64,000 bases of DNA from Balaenoptera acutorostrata. Its lineage: Eukaryota > Chordata > Mammalia > Artiodactyla > Balaenopteridae. The stretch lies in assembly GCF_949987535.1 (NCBI RefSeq), contig NC_080075.1, positions 40,050,269 through 40,114,268 of the forward strand, in the 5' to 3' direction. Positions 35,702 through 47,913 of this stretch are shown piece after piece. Below the pieces are notes generated by a model, which was given only the letters and a program-made list of their open reading frames with translations, was not told where the DNA came from and did no database searches. A program made the position numbers and the translations under genes. Numbering within the stretch: the first letter of the stretch is position 1; each line of letters begins with the position of its first letter.

Positions 35702-38270
35702 AAAAAATTTTTTTTTATATTGGGGCACATTTGATTAACAATGTTGTGTTAGTTTCAGGTGTACAGCAAAGTGATTCAGTTACACATATAAATGTATCTA
35801 TTCTTTTTCAAATTCTTTTCCCATTTAGATTATTAAAGAATATTGAGCAGAGTTCCCTTTAGGTAGCTCTACAGTAGGTCCTTGTTGGTTATCTACTTCA
35901 TACATAGTAGTTGTGTACACGTCAATCCCAGACTCCCGATCTATCCCTCCCTACTACCCTTCCTCCTGGTAACCATAAGTTTGTCCTCTAAGTCTGTGAC
36001 TTTGTTTCTCTTTTGTTGATAAGTTCATTTGTATCTTTTTTTAAGATTCCACATATAAGCGATATCATATGATATTTGCCTTTCTCTTTCTGACTTACGT
36101 CACTCAGTATGACCATGTCTAGGTCCATCCATGTTGCTGCAAATGGCATTATTTTGTTCTTTTTTTGGCTGTGTAATATTCCACTTTATATATGTACCAC
36201 ATCTTCTTTTTCCATTCATCCATCAATGGACATTTAGGTTGCTTCCATGTCCTGGCTATAAATATTGCTACAATAAACATTGGGGTGTATGTATCTTTTA
36301 GAATTATTGTTTTCTCTGGATATATGCCCAGGAGTGGGATTGCAGGGTCATATGGTAGCTCTATTTTTACTTTTTAAGGAACGTCCATACTGTTCTCCAT
36401 TGTGGCTGTACCAGTTTACATTTCCACCAACAGTGTAGCAGGGTTTGCTTTTCTTCACACCCTCTCCAGCATTTATTGTTTGTTGATTTTTTGATTATGT
36501 GCATTCTGACTTGTGTGAGGCAGTATCTCATTGTAGCTGTTATTGTTCTGGCCACGTCACATGAATTGCAGGATCTTAGTTCCCTGACCAGGGTTGAACC
36601 TGGGCCCTCAGCACTAAAAACGTGGAGTCCTAGTCACTGGACCACTAGGGAATTCCCTCATTGTAATTTTGATGTGCACTTCTCTAATAATTAGCGATGT
36701 TGAGTATCTTTTCATGTGCCTCTTGGCCATCTTTCTTCCTTGGATAAATGTTTATTTAGGTCATTGGCCCATTTTTGATTGGGTTTTTTGTTTTTTTTAT
36801 ATTAAGCCACATGAGCTATTTGTAAATTTGGGGGATTTTCTCCCATTCTGTGGGTTGTCTTTCCATTTTGTTGATGGATTCCTTTGCTGTGCAAAAGCTT
36901 TTAAGCTTAATTAGATCCCATTTGTTTATTTTTGTTTTTATTTTCATTGCTGTAGGAGGTGGATTCAAAAACATGTTGCTGCGATTTATGTCAAAGAGTG
37001 TTCTGCCTACATTTTCCTCTAAGAGTTTTAAAGTGTCCGGCCTTACATTTAGGTCTTTGACCATTTTGAGTTTATTTTTGTGTATGGTGACAGAGAATGT
37101 TCTAATTTCATTCTTTTTTACATGTAGTTGTCCAATTTTCCTAGCACCATTTATTGAAGAGACTGTCTTTCCTCCCTTGTGTAGTCTTGCCTCCTTTGTC
37201 ATAAATTAATTGACCGTAGGTTCATGGGTTTATCTCTGGGCTTTCTATCCTGTTCCATTGATCTATATTTTTGGTTTTGTGCCAGTACCATACTGTTTTG
37301 ATGCCTGTAGCTTTGTAGTATAGTCTGACGTCAAGGAGCCTGATTCCTGCAGCTCTGTTTTCCTTTCTCAAGATTGCTTTGGCTCTTTGGGTCTTTTGTG
37401 TATCTATACAAATTTAAAGATTTTTTGTTCTAGTCCTGTGAAAAATGCCATTCTTAATTGATAGGGATTGCATTGAATCTGTAGATTGTCTTGCGTAGTA
37501 TAGTCATATTGACAATATTGATTCTTCCAATCGAAGAACATGGTATATCTCTCCATCTGTTTGTGTCATCTTTGAATTTTTTTATCGGCGTCTTACAGTT
37601 TTCAGAGTACAGGTCTTTTGTCTCCTTAGGTAGGTTTATTCCTAGGTATTTTATTGTTTTTATGTGATGGTAAATGGGATTGTTTCTTTAATTTCTCTTT
37701 CTGATCTTTAGTCGTTCGTGTATAGAAGTGCAACAGATTTCTGTGTATTAAGTTTGTATCCTGCAACTTTACCAAATTCATTGATGAGCTTTAGTAGTTT
37801 TCTGGTATCATCTTGAGGATTTTCTTTGTATAGTATCATGTCATCTGCAAACAGTGACAGTTTTACTTCTTCTTTTCCGATCTGGGTCCTTTTATTTCTT
37901 CTTCTTCTCTGATTGCCGTGGCTAGGGCTTTCTAAACTATGTTGAATAAGTGGCAAAGGTGGACATCCTTGTCTTGTTCCTGATCTTAAGGAAATCCTTT
38001 CACTTTTTCACTGTTGAGAATGATGTTACTGTGGGCTGTCGTATATGGCCTTTATTGTGTTGAGGTAGGTTCCCTCTATACCCACTTTCTGTAGAGTTTT
38101 ATCATACATGCATATTGAGTTTTGTCAAAAGTTTTTTTCTGCATCTATTGTGATGAGCATAGTTTTTATTCCTCAGTTTGTTAATGCGGTGTGTCACACT
38201 GATTGATTTGCGGATACTGAAAACTCCTTGCATCCCTGGGATAAATCCCACTTTATAATGGAGTATTAAA
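35702..38270 (-). mobile_element. L1 element D, 5'-truncated, nested in C
   Basis: The 3' terminus at about 35702-35765 (complement of 'aacacaacattgttaatcaa') is followed backward by the 3' UTR, ORF2 C-terminal domain, connection and thumb. It ends inside the RT domain at about 38265. It is flanked by a 37-base direct duplication of element C ORF2 sequence (35665-35701 and 38271-38307, one mismatch). A SINE interrupts it. Frames such as 36816-37202 ('KLLEENVGRTLFDINRSNMF') are ORF2 pieces. Confidence 0.9.
36536..36656 (-). repeat. CHR-1-type SINE nested in L1 D
   Basis: Antisense copy: 'ccctgaccagggttgaacct' near the middle and 'ccactagggaattccc' at the right end are the tRNA-like and head parts. 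The duplication 'ctcattgta' lies at 36527-36535 and 36657-36665. The A-tail is reduced. Confidence 0.9.
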
Positions 38271-39851
38271 TATCAGTTAAGTCCATGTGGTCTAATGTGT
38301 CATTTAAGACCTGTGTTTCCTTATTGATTTTCTGTCTGGATGATCTGTCCACTGAAGAAAGTGGGGTGTTAAAATTCCTCACTGTTATTGTGTTACTGTC
38401 GATTTCTCCTTTCATGGCTGTTAGCATTTGCCTTATATACTTAGGTGCTCCTATGTTTGCTGCATATTATTTACAATTGTTATATTTTCTTCTTGATCTC
38501 TTGATCGTAATGTAGTGTCCTTCTTTGTCTCCTGTAACAGTCTTTATTTTAAAGTCTAGTTTGTCTGATAAGAGTATTACTACTCCTGATTTCTTCTGAT
38601 TTCCATTTGCATGGAATAGCTTCTTCCATTCCCCTTACTTTCTGTCTGTATGTTTCTCTAGATCCCAAGTGGGTCTCTTTTAGACAGCAGATATACGGGT
38701 CTTGTTTTTGTATCAATTCAGCCAGTCTGTATCTTTTGGTTGGAGCATTTAATCCATTTACATTTAAGGTATTTATCCATATGTATGCTCTTATTACCAT
38801 TTCGTTAATTGTTTTGGATTTGTTTTTATAGGTCTTTTTTCTTCCCTTCCTCTTTCATTCACTTCGCTTGTGACTTGATGACTATTTTTAGTGTTGTGTT
38901 TGGATTACTTTTTCTTTTTTGTGTCTGGATTGCTTTTTCTTTTTTGTGTCTGTATCTGTTGTAGATGTTCGGTGTGCGGTTCCCATGAAGTTTTGATATA
39001 GCAGTCTGTATATATACAAGATTGTTTTAAGTTCCTGGTCTCTTAATTTCAAATGCATTTCCAATATCCTGCATTTGTATTCTCCTCTTCCCACGACTCC
39101 TGGGTTTGATGTCATATTTGTGTGTGTATGATTTCCTGCCTTTATGTTTGCCTTTACCTGTGAGCTTTTCCATTCATAATTTTCTTGTTTCTAATTGTGA
39201 TCTTTTCTTTTCCACCTAGAGAATTTCCTTTAGCATCTGTTGTAAAGTTGGTTTGGTGGTGCTGAATTCTTTAGCTTTTGCTTGTCTGTAGAGCTTTTGA
39301 TTTCTCCATCAAGTCTGAACAAGAACCTTGCTAGGTATTCTTGGTTGTAGGTGTTCTCCTTTCATCAGTTTAAATTATATCCTGCCACTATCTTCTGGCC
39401 TGCAGAGTTTCTGCTAAAAATATCAGCTGATAGAAATCTTTATGGGGATTCCCTTGTACGTCATTTGTTGCTTTTGTCTTGTTGCTCTTAATATTTTCTC
39501 TTTGTCTGTCTTTTTAACTTTTCTCAGTTTGATTAATATGTGTCTCGGCATGTTCCTCAGGTTTACCTTGTATGGGACCCTGTGTGCTTCCTTTCTCACG
39601 TTAGGGAAATTTTCAGCTGTAATCTCTTCAAATATTTTCTCAGGCCCTTTCTCACTCTCTTCTCCTTCTGCCATCCCTATAATGCAAATATTGCTGTGTT
39701 TAATGTTATCCCAGAGGTCATTGAGGCTGTCCTCATTTCTTTTCATTCTTCTTTTTTCTTTATTCTGTTCTGTGGTACTGATTTCCCCCACTCTGTCTTC
39801 CAGCTCACTTATTCATTTTTCTTTCTCCCTCATTTATTCTGCTATTGATTC

Positions 39852-42008
39852 CATATATGACAAACCCACAGCTTATATCATACTCCACAGTGGAAAGCTG
39901 AAAGCTTTTCCTCTAAAATGAGGCAGAAGACAAGGATGCCCACCCTTGCCACTTTGAATCAACATAGTATTAGCAGTTCTAACAAGAGCAATTAAGGAAA
40001 AAAAAGAAAGACATTCAAATCGAAAAGGAAGAAGGGAAAACCGTCCCTATTTGCAGATGACATATTAATTATATAAACAGATTCAGTAGACTTTCAGGAT
40101 ACAAAATCAGTTTTCAAAAATCTGTTGCATTTTTATAAACTAATATTGAGCTATCATCAATCAGAAAGAAAAATTAAGAAAAAAATCCTATTATTTTCAA
40201 TTGCATCAAAGCAAATAAAATACCTAGGAATAAATTTAACCAAAAAGAGGTAAATAACCTGAACACTGAAAACTATACAAGATGATTGAAAAGAAATTGA
40301 AGACTTACAATAAGTGAAAAGATAAATCATGTTCATGGATTGGAAGAATTAATAAATATTGTTAAAATTTCCATACTACCAAAAGCAATCTACATATTCA
40401 ATGCAATCCCTATCAAAATTCCAATGGCATTTTTCACAAAAATCAAACAATCCTAAAATTTGTATGGAAATATGAAAGACCCCCCCCCAATATAGAAGCA
40501 GTCTTGGGGAAGAAGAGCAGAGTTGGAACACCACACTTCCTCGTTACTGTGGTAATCAAAACAGAGTGGTGCAGGCATTAAAACAGACACAGAGACCAAT
40601 GAAACAGAATAGAGAGCCCAGAAATTAATCCATGCAAATATGGTCAACTAATTTACAGCAAAGGAGCCAAGAATACTCAACGAGGAAAGGACAGTCTCTT
40701 TAATATATGGTTATTAGGACTGTACAACTGTACAGCCACATGCAAAAGAATTACAGAACCACTATCTATCTTATAGCATACAAAAAAATTAGCTCAAAAT
40801 GGGTTAAATACTTGAATATAAGATGTAAAGCCATAAAACTCCTAGAAGAAAACATAGGTAAGCTCCTTGACATCAGTCTTGGCAATGATATTTTGGATTT
40901 GACACCAAAAGCAAACACAAATAAGTAGGACTACATTAAACGAACTGTAACCACCAACAAAATAAAAATGCAGCCTACAGAATGAGAGAAAATATTTGCA
41001 AATCATATTTCTGATAAGGGGTGAATATCCAAAATATATAAAGAACTCATACAACTAAAGAGAAAAAAATTAAACAATCCAATTAAAAATGAGCACAGGA
41101 CCTGAATAGACATTTTTCCAAAGAAAACATACGAATGGCCAAAAGGTGCATGAAAAGATGCTCAACATCACTAATAATCAGGAAAAATGCAAATGAAAAC
41201 AACGAGACAGCACTTCACACCTGTGAGAATGACTATTCTCAAAAAGACCAGAAATAACGTGTTGGTGAGGATATCAGGAAAGGGACCTTATGAACCTTTG
41301 GTGTGAGTGTAAATTGGTGCAGCCACTATGGAAACAAATAGTATGGAGATTCCTCAAAAAATTAAAAATGGAACTATCATATGATCAAGTAATTCCACTT
41401 CCAGGTCATGTATCTGAAGGAAACAGACACTCAAAACGGTATCTGCATGCTCATGTTTACTGTAGCATTATTTACAATAGCCAAGACATGGTATGTATAC
41501 ATGTGTGCACACAGATATGTAATAGTATTAAGCCATAAAAATGATGGAAATCTTGCCATTTGTGACAATGGATTTTTGAGAGCATTATGCTAAGTGAAAT
41601 AAGTCAGAGACATACAAATACTGTATGAGCTCACATATATGTGGAGTCTAAGAAAAACCTATAGATACAGAGAACAGATTGGTGGTTACCAGAGGCAGGG
41701 GCTAGATGAAATGAGTGAAGTTGTTGAAAGGTACAAAGTTCCAGTTGTAAGATAAATAAGTCCTGGAGATGTAATGTACATCATGGTGACTATACTTAAC
41801 AACAGTACTGTACTGTATATTCAGAAGTTGACACAAGAGTAAATATGAAAGTTCTCATCACAAGAAAAATAATTTTAACTGTGTATGGTGATGGATGTTA
41901 ACTAATCTTATATTTTTTATATATTTATGATACATATCATAATAAAATCATGTGTACACCTAAACTAGTACAATGTCATATGTCAATTATGTATCATTTA
42001 AAAAAGAG
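39852..42008 (+). mobile_element. Old L1 element E, 5'-truncated
   Basis: Begins inside the RT domain (ATATATGACAAACCCACAGC, read 'YDKPTA') head-to-head with the broken 5' side of L1 C. It runs through RT active-site sequence (TTTGCAGATGACATATTAAT near 40050), the thumb and the C-terminal domain (41080-41600) to an L1M-type 3' terminus at 41940-42008 ('tcatatgtcaattatgtatc'). No long frame survives. Confidence 0.85.
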
Positions 42009-42112
42009 AACAAAGAGAAAACAAAAAATGAAATTACATATGTAAGCAAGCCCTAACATGGCAATAATTAAATGTCAGTGGTCTATATACATCAATTTAA
42101 AAACAGAGATTT

Positions 42113-42352
42113 GGGTGGGGGATAAATTGGGAAACTGGGATTGAGAAATACACACTACTATATATAAAACAGATAACTAATAAGAACCTACTATGTAGCA
42201 CAGGGAGCTCTTCTCAGTACTCTGTAATGACCTGTATGGGGAAAGAATCTAAAAAAGAGTGGATATGTGTATATGCATAACTGATACACTCTGCTCTACA
42301 GCAGAAACTGACACAACATTGTAAATCAACCATACACTAATAAAAAAATTTT
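42113..42352 (+). mobile_element. 240-bp L1 3' end nested in F
   Basis: Severely 5'-truncated L1: only the last 240 bp of the 3' UTR, ending 'ctacagcagaaactgacaca' plus 'acattgtaaatcaacc' and an A-rich tail. A near-perfect duplication flanks it ('aaaaacagagattt' at 42099-42112, 12 of 14 matching 42353-42366). Confidence 0.9.
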
Positions 42353-43771
42353 AAAAGCCGAGATTTGCAGAATATTAAAAAGAAATGACCCAGTATATAT
42401 ACTGTTTACCAGAAACTCATTTCAGATATAATGGTACAGGTTGGCTGTGTGTAAAAGGATAGGAAAAAAGTATACTATCAAAACATTAATCAGAAGAAAT
42501 CAGGACTGATTCTACTAATGTCAGAGAAAGTAGACTTCAAAGAAAACAAAATTACCATGGACACAGAGGGATATTACATAATCATAAAAGAGCAACCTAA
42601 CAAGAAGACATACTAAGCCTAACTGTGTATGCACTAAACAAAAGAGCTACCAAATATGTGAAGCTACATAAATCAAGACAGAATTGAAAGAAGAATTAGA
42701 CAAGCCCATGGTTGTTAGAGACATCAACACCCCTCTCTCAACAGCAGAACAACTAGACAGAAATTCTGTAAGGACAGAGAAGAACTCAACATCACTGTCA
42801 ACTACCCAACAACATCAGAATGTATTTACTTCTCCATTGCTTGTGAAATAAATATACACCAAGAGAGACCATATCCTGAGCAAAAAACAAATCTCAACAA
42901 ATTTAAAAGAACTGAAACCACAGAGTGTGTGTTCTCTGGATTTTATGAAGTCAAAGTGGATATCAATAATATAGAAAAATAATCTAAATATAACAGGAAA
43001 ATCTCCAAAGACTTGGAAGCTAAAAAGTACCCTTCTAAATAATCCATGAGTCAAAAAAGAGGAAGGCTCAAAGGAAATTTAAAAATACATTGAACTGAAT
43101 AAAAATGAAATATGAAATATTGAAATTTTGTGGGACACAAAGAAATGCCAAAAGGCACATGCTTCTATTAGATTAAAAGTTTAAATCATTACTCTATGTT
43201 CTCACCTCAAGAAACTAGAAAAGGAAGAGCAAAAAAAAACCCAACATAAGCTGAAGGAAAGATGTAATAAGAAGAGCATAAGTCAATACAATTGAAAACA
43301 GAAAAACAATAGAGAAACACAAGGCTGGTTCTTTGAAGAGATCAATAAAATAAAAAAACTTCTAGCAAGGCTGACCAAAAAAAGAGAGAGGGAGAGAGAA
43401 AAAGACTTTCTGTACTACCACTATTGGGAAGAAAAAGGGTCTCTTCCTACTCTGCAGACATCAAAAGGATAATAAAGGAATACCATAAATAATTCTCTAA
43501 CTACCAACTACCAGTATGAAATGGATAATCTGAATGGTCTTATGATATTAAAGAAATCAAATTCATAACTTGAAAACTTCAGAAAAGAAAAACTCCAGGC
43601 CTAGATGGTTATGCTGGAGAAGTCTACCAAACTTAAAAGAAGAATGAACACCAATTCTACACAATCTCTAAGAAAAAAGTAGAGAAAGGAACACTTTCCA
43701 ACTCACTTTATGAAGCCAGAATTACCCTGATACCAAAGCCAGGCAAACAGAATACAAAAAAGAAAAGAACA

Positions 43772-43894
43772 GGGATTTCCCTGGCAGTCCAGTGGTTAAG
43801 ACTGTGCTTCCACTGCAGGGGGTGTGGATTCGATCCCTAGTTGGGGAACTAAGATCCCATATGCTGTGCTGCATGGCCCCCCCCCCAAAAAAAA
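43772..43894 (+). repeat. CHR-1-type SINE nested in F
   Basis: 'gggatttccctggcagtcca' head, tRNA-like 'attcgatccctagttgggga', and a tail of about 9 C followed by A-rich sequence. Lies within the RT part of element F, which continues at about 43905. Confidence 0.9.
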
Positions 43895-44828
43895 CAAATA
43901 AAACAAATCAATACTCTTCATGGAGATAAACAAAAAAATTCTTAACAAAATATTAAAAAATGAAATTCAGCAATATATAAAAATAATTTATATTATCAAG
44001 TGGGGTACCCCAGGCATGAATTACTGGTTCAGTATTTGAATGTAATCTACTCTATGAACAGACTAAAGAAGCCAAATCACATGATTATATCAATCAGTGC
44101 AGAGAAAGCACCTGAGAAAATTCAACACCCATTCATGATTTTAAAAAACAATCTTTCAGAAAAAGAGAGGGACTTCTCCAACTTGATAAGGAGCATCTAC
44201 GTAAGACCTACAGTAAGCATCATAATTAATGATAAAGACTGAATGTTTTTTCCCTAAGTTGGGAACATGGCAAAGATATCCACTCAAACCACTGTTATTC
44301 AGCAAAGTTCTTGAAGTTCTAGCCAGTGTAGTAAGGCAAGAAGTAGAAATAAAAAGCATACAGACTGAAAAGGAAGATACAAAACTGTTTCTATCTGCTG
44401 ATGACATGGTGGTCTATATAGAAAATCTCAAGGAATCTAAAAACAGTAAAACCTTTTAGAACTAAGAAATGAGTTCAGCAAGGTTGCAGGATAAGAGATA
44501 AAAAATAAATCAGCTGTTTTTCCATAGACTGACAATGAACACATAGACACCAAGATTTAAAATACAGTACTATATACAGTTGCTCAGAACGATAAAATAC
44601 TTAGGTGTATATCTGACAAACAAATGCAAGACATTTCTGCTGAAAACTACAAAACACTGATGAAAAAAATCAAAAATTTAAATCAATGTAGAAACATACC
44701 GTCTTCATGAATTGGAAGACTCAGCCAAAAAAAGATGTCAGTTCTCCCCAAATTGTTATATAGATTTAAACCAATTAATGGTAGATACAGACAGGATCAT
44801 TCAAAAATTTGTATGGAGCAGTGGAATT

Positions 44829-44835
44829 AAGATGG
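44829..44835 (+). promoter_or_regulatory. YY1-type box at L1 G start
   Basis: AAGATGG within AAGATGGCGGAG, about nine bases from the element start. The same heptamer lies at the starts of elements A and B although the rest of their 5' UTRs differ. In human L1 a YY1 site at this place sets the transcription start. The role here is inferred. Confidence 0.55.
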
Positions 44836-46399
44836 CGGAGTAGGAGTATGTGGTGCTCACTTACTCCCCCACACACCTTAAAACATTGAAAATACATCTA
44901 CATGTGGAACAATACTCATGGAATACTAACTAGAAACTTGTAGAACTCCTATACAACCAAAGCTGCATGAAAGATGTCCATGTAACTGGTAGGATGGGGA
45001 TAAAAAAATCACTGGGTTGGGATCTGTGCCCCTGGGAGGGATCTAAGGAAGAGGTGTGCATGGGTAGACCCACACCCTGGGGAGTGAGCAGGTCAAGCCA
45101 TAATCTGGGCATCCCAGTCCTGGGGTCCTGCGCAGAGAAGACAAAGCCCCTTGCCTGCCGGGAAAAACCACTGGGCCAGACAGAAGGGATAGAAAAGCCT
45201 AGCCTTTACTTGTAAGAAGTGAGTGCATGCTCACTTGCCAACAATCAGGGTGGAGAGAGCCATGCACTGGCAGCTGCAGCCTCACCGCACTTCCCGATCC
45301 AAAGGGGCATACACCCTAGCCCCACTCACTCCACACCACAGCCTGCTGTGAGATCTGGGCCAATGAAGCCCTGGGAAAAGATTCACTCTAGATACGGAGA
45401 GACAGGGGTCCTGGGGTATGACCTGGGTAGGGCAGTGCAGCAGTGGCCATTGTCAGTGTGCTCACAGGATAGCAACCCAAGAGCACACCATGGCAAAGTG
45501 CTGAATCTCCGGCAGATAGGCCCTGGGAGATAACTCAATCTAGCTATGCAAAGACAGCCTGGAGGGTCTAGGGTGTGGTCCAAGTGGGGTGGTGGCAGCT
45601 AATGTCAGCACACTTAAGAGTACCCAGTGGTTTGTCTCACGGCAAGAGTGCCCCCAGCTCCACCAACTCCACAACACAGCTTAGTGCTAGATTTGGGGCA
45701 GACAGGTCCTGGGAAAAGACTGACACAGAGGCAGCCCAGATCTCAGGCAGTAAACAGCACAGCCACTTTTATTCCTGCAGCCACAGTGCTCCAAATCCCA
45801 GCCCCAACCTACTCCACATCACAGCCTTGCTCTGTATCTGGGACAAAACAACAGAGAAAGGGACACGACCTTGGGCTGCTTCTGAGTGGAACCCCAGACG
45901 CTTACACAGGCGGCACTTAGGTCCTCTGTGACCACTCAGGCCTCAGTTGCTTCAGCATTCACCTCCTTTGGAGCAGGGCACACACTCAAGGGCAACGGAG
46001 CCTGATCAAACCCTACCCTCAGGGCTCCTACTCCAACAAATGGGGAGAAGACCCCACCCCTGACAGGGCAGCAATAGCCACAGAGCAGAGACGAAGCCTT
46101 GCCTCACACCCTGCATAACCATAACCCCTGTGAAGGGGATAACTGCCAGCATACCCTGAGGAAAGATGTGGCTGGCATCCATACCAGAAGTAGCCCTAGC
46201 ACTAAAAACACTGGACACACACAGTCTACACAGAGATTCTCCCAGATAAAAACACCCTTCAAGATCACAATAGATAACTGTTTCTCCTAAATCATGGAGA
46301 CAAAGTTAATTAAATGAAAAGGCAAAGGAACTACTCCCTATTAAAAGAACAAAAGTAATTCCCTGAAAGAATAATGAAACAGAGCTCATCAGTCCAGAC

Positions 46400-47180
46400 C
46401 CTTAGTTCAAAAGGTGGTAATAAAAATGCTAACAGAATTAAGAAAGCTTATTGATAGAAACACAGATCACTGTAGCAAGGAACTAGAAACTATAATGATG
46501 ACCAATCAAAAATAGACAATTCAAAAAAAAATAGACAACTCAATTGACATGATAAAAACCAATACAGAAGCAATGAAGAGCCAACTAAATGAAACAGAAC
46601 AATTAGGTGATATGGAAGACAGAATAATGGAAGTCAACTGATCAGAAGACAGAAAAACAAAAGAAAAAAATTGAAAACAACATACAAGATGTATGAGATT
46701 ATATGGAATGTTCCAAGTTACCCATAATAGGGGCTCCAGAAGAAAAGAGAGAGAAGAGGATTGAAAATGTATTTGAAGAAATTATAGCTGAAAACTTCCC
46801 AAACCTAAAGAAGGAAACAGATATCAAGGTACAGGAAGCACAGAGGGACCCAAACAAGATTAACCCAAACAGACCCACAGCAAGACATATAATTAAAATG
46901 GCAAAAGTTAAAGACAGGATTCTAAATGCAGCAAGAGAAAAACAGTCACTTACAAGGGAACCCTCATAAGTCTATCAGTGGATTTCTCTGCAGAAACATT
47001 ACAGGCTAAAAGGGAGTAGTGTGATATATTCGAAGTCCTGAAAGGGAAAAACCTGCAAAGTAAGATGCTCTCTATCCAGCAAGATTATCATTTAGAATAA
47101 AAGAGATAAGAATTTCTCAGACAAGCAAAAACTAAAGGAATATAGCAATACTAAACCTATCTTAAAAGAAATATTGAAAG
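46400..47180 (+). pseudogene. L1 ORF1 remnant of element G
   Basis: The open part 46703-46969 reads 'IIGAPEEKREKRIENVFEEI' then 'AENFPNLKKETDIKVQEAQR' and 'ILNAAREKQSLTREPS', the ORF1 RRM and the start of the C-terminal domain. Upstream sequence (46440-46690) is the coiled-coil part with stops. Downstream sequence to about 47180 retains the 'aagcaaaaactaaaggaata' C-terminal end. Confidence 0.85.
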
Positions 47181-47529
47181 ATGTTCTCTAAATAGAAAAG
47201 AAGCAAGAATCTATAGGAAAGGGAAAATCACAATAGGAAAGACAAATATAGAAAAGGATTGAAGATCACTTAAGTAAGCCAGTATGTAGATTAAAAAACA
47301 ATCCAAAAAATTGTAAAAGTGATTATAACTACAATAAAGTAAAAGGATAAGCACAAAGATGTAAAATAGGACATCAAAATCACAAAATGTGAGGGAGGGG
47401 AGTATAAAAATGTAGCCCTTTTAAAAATGTGTTTGAACTTGAATGACTGTCAGTTTAAAGAAAGTAGATAGTGTTATGGGTCAGTATACTTGAACTCCAT
47501 GGTAACCACAAATGAAAAGCAAAGGCCAT

Positions 47530-47904
47530 GGGACTTCCCTGGTGGCGCAGTGATTAAGAATCTGCCTGCCAATGCAGGGGACACGGGTTCGAGCCCTGGT
47601 CCAGGAAGATCCCACATGCCGCAGAGCAACAAAGCCCATGTGCCACAACTACTGAGCCTATGCTCTAGAGCCCGCGAGCCACAACTACTGAGCCTGTGTG
47701 CCATAACTACTAAAGCCCGCACGCCTAGAGCCCATGCTCCACAACAAGATAAGCCACCACAGTGAGAAGCCCGTGCATCGCAATGAAGAGTAGCCCCTGC
47801 TCGCCGCAACTAGAGAAAGCCCTCGCACAGCAACAAAGACCCAATGCAGCCAAAAATCAATCAATCCAATCAATCAATCAGTCAAAGGAAATACAAAAAA
47901 AAAA
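47530..47904 (+). repeat. CHR-2 SINE nested in L1 G
   Basis: Complete CHR-2 copy from 'gggacttccctggtggcgca' to an (aatc)n/A tail. A 9-base duplication, 'aaaggccat', lies at 47521-47529 and 47905-47913. Sits at the ORF1-ORF2 boundary of element G, so it postdates G. Confidence 0.95.
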
Positions 47905-47913
47905 AAAGGCCAT

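Larger units (their letters stand above)
42009..44817 (+). mobile_element. Old L1 element F, left part
   Basis: Plus-strand ORF2 in order: start region (AATTAAATGTCAGTGGTCTA, 42068 onward), endonuclease (42380-42900), linker, RT (43560-44460). The frame 44229-44459 holds '[20 protein letters not shown]' and a kept '[11 protein letters not shown]' (YXDD-type motif as SADD). Interrupted by a short L1 (42113-42352), a SINE (43772-43894) and then L1 G at 44817. The element resumes at 49907. Confidence 0.85.

Noticed and set aside
47474..47809. 111-codon minus frame with alanine- and serine-rich sequence
   Set aside because: It is antisense through a CHR-2 SINE with a target duplication, not a gene.
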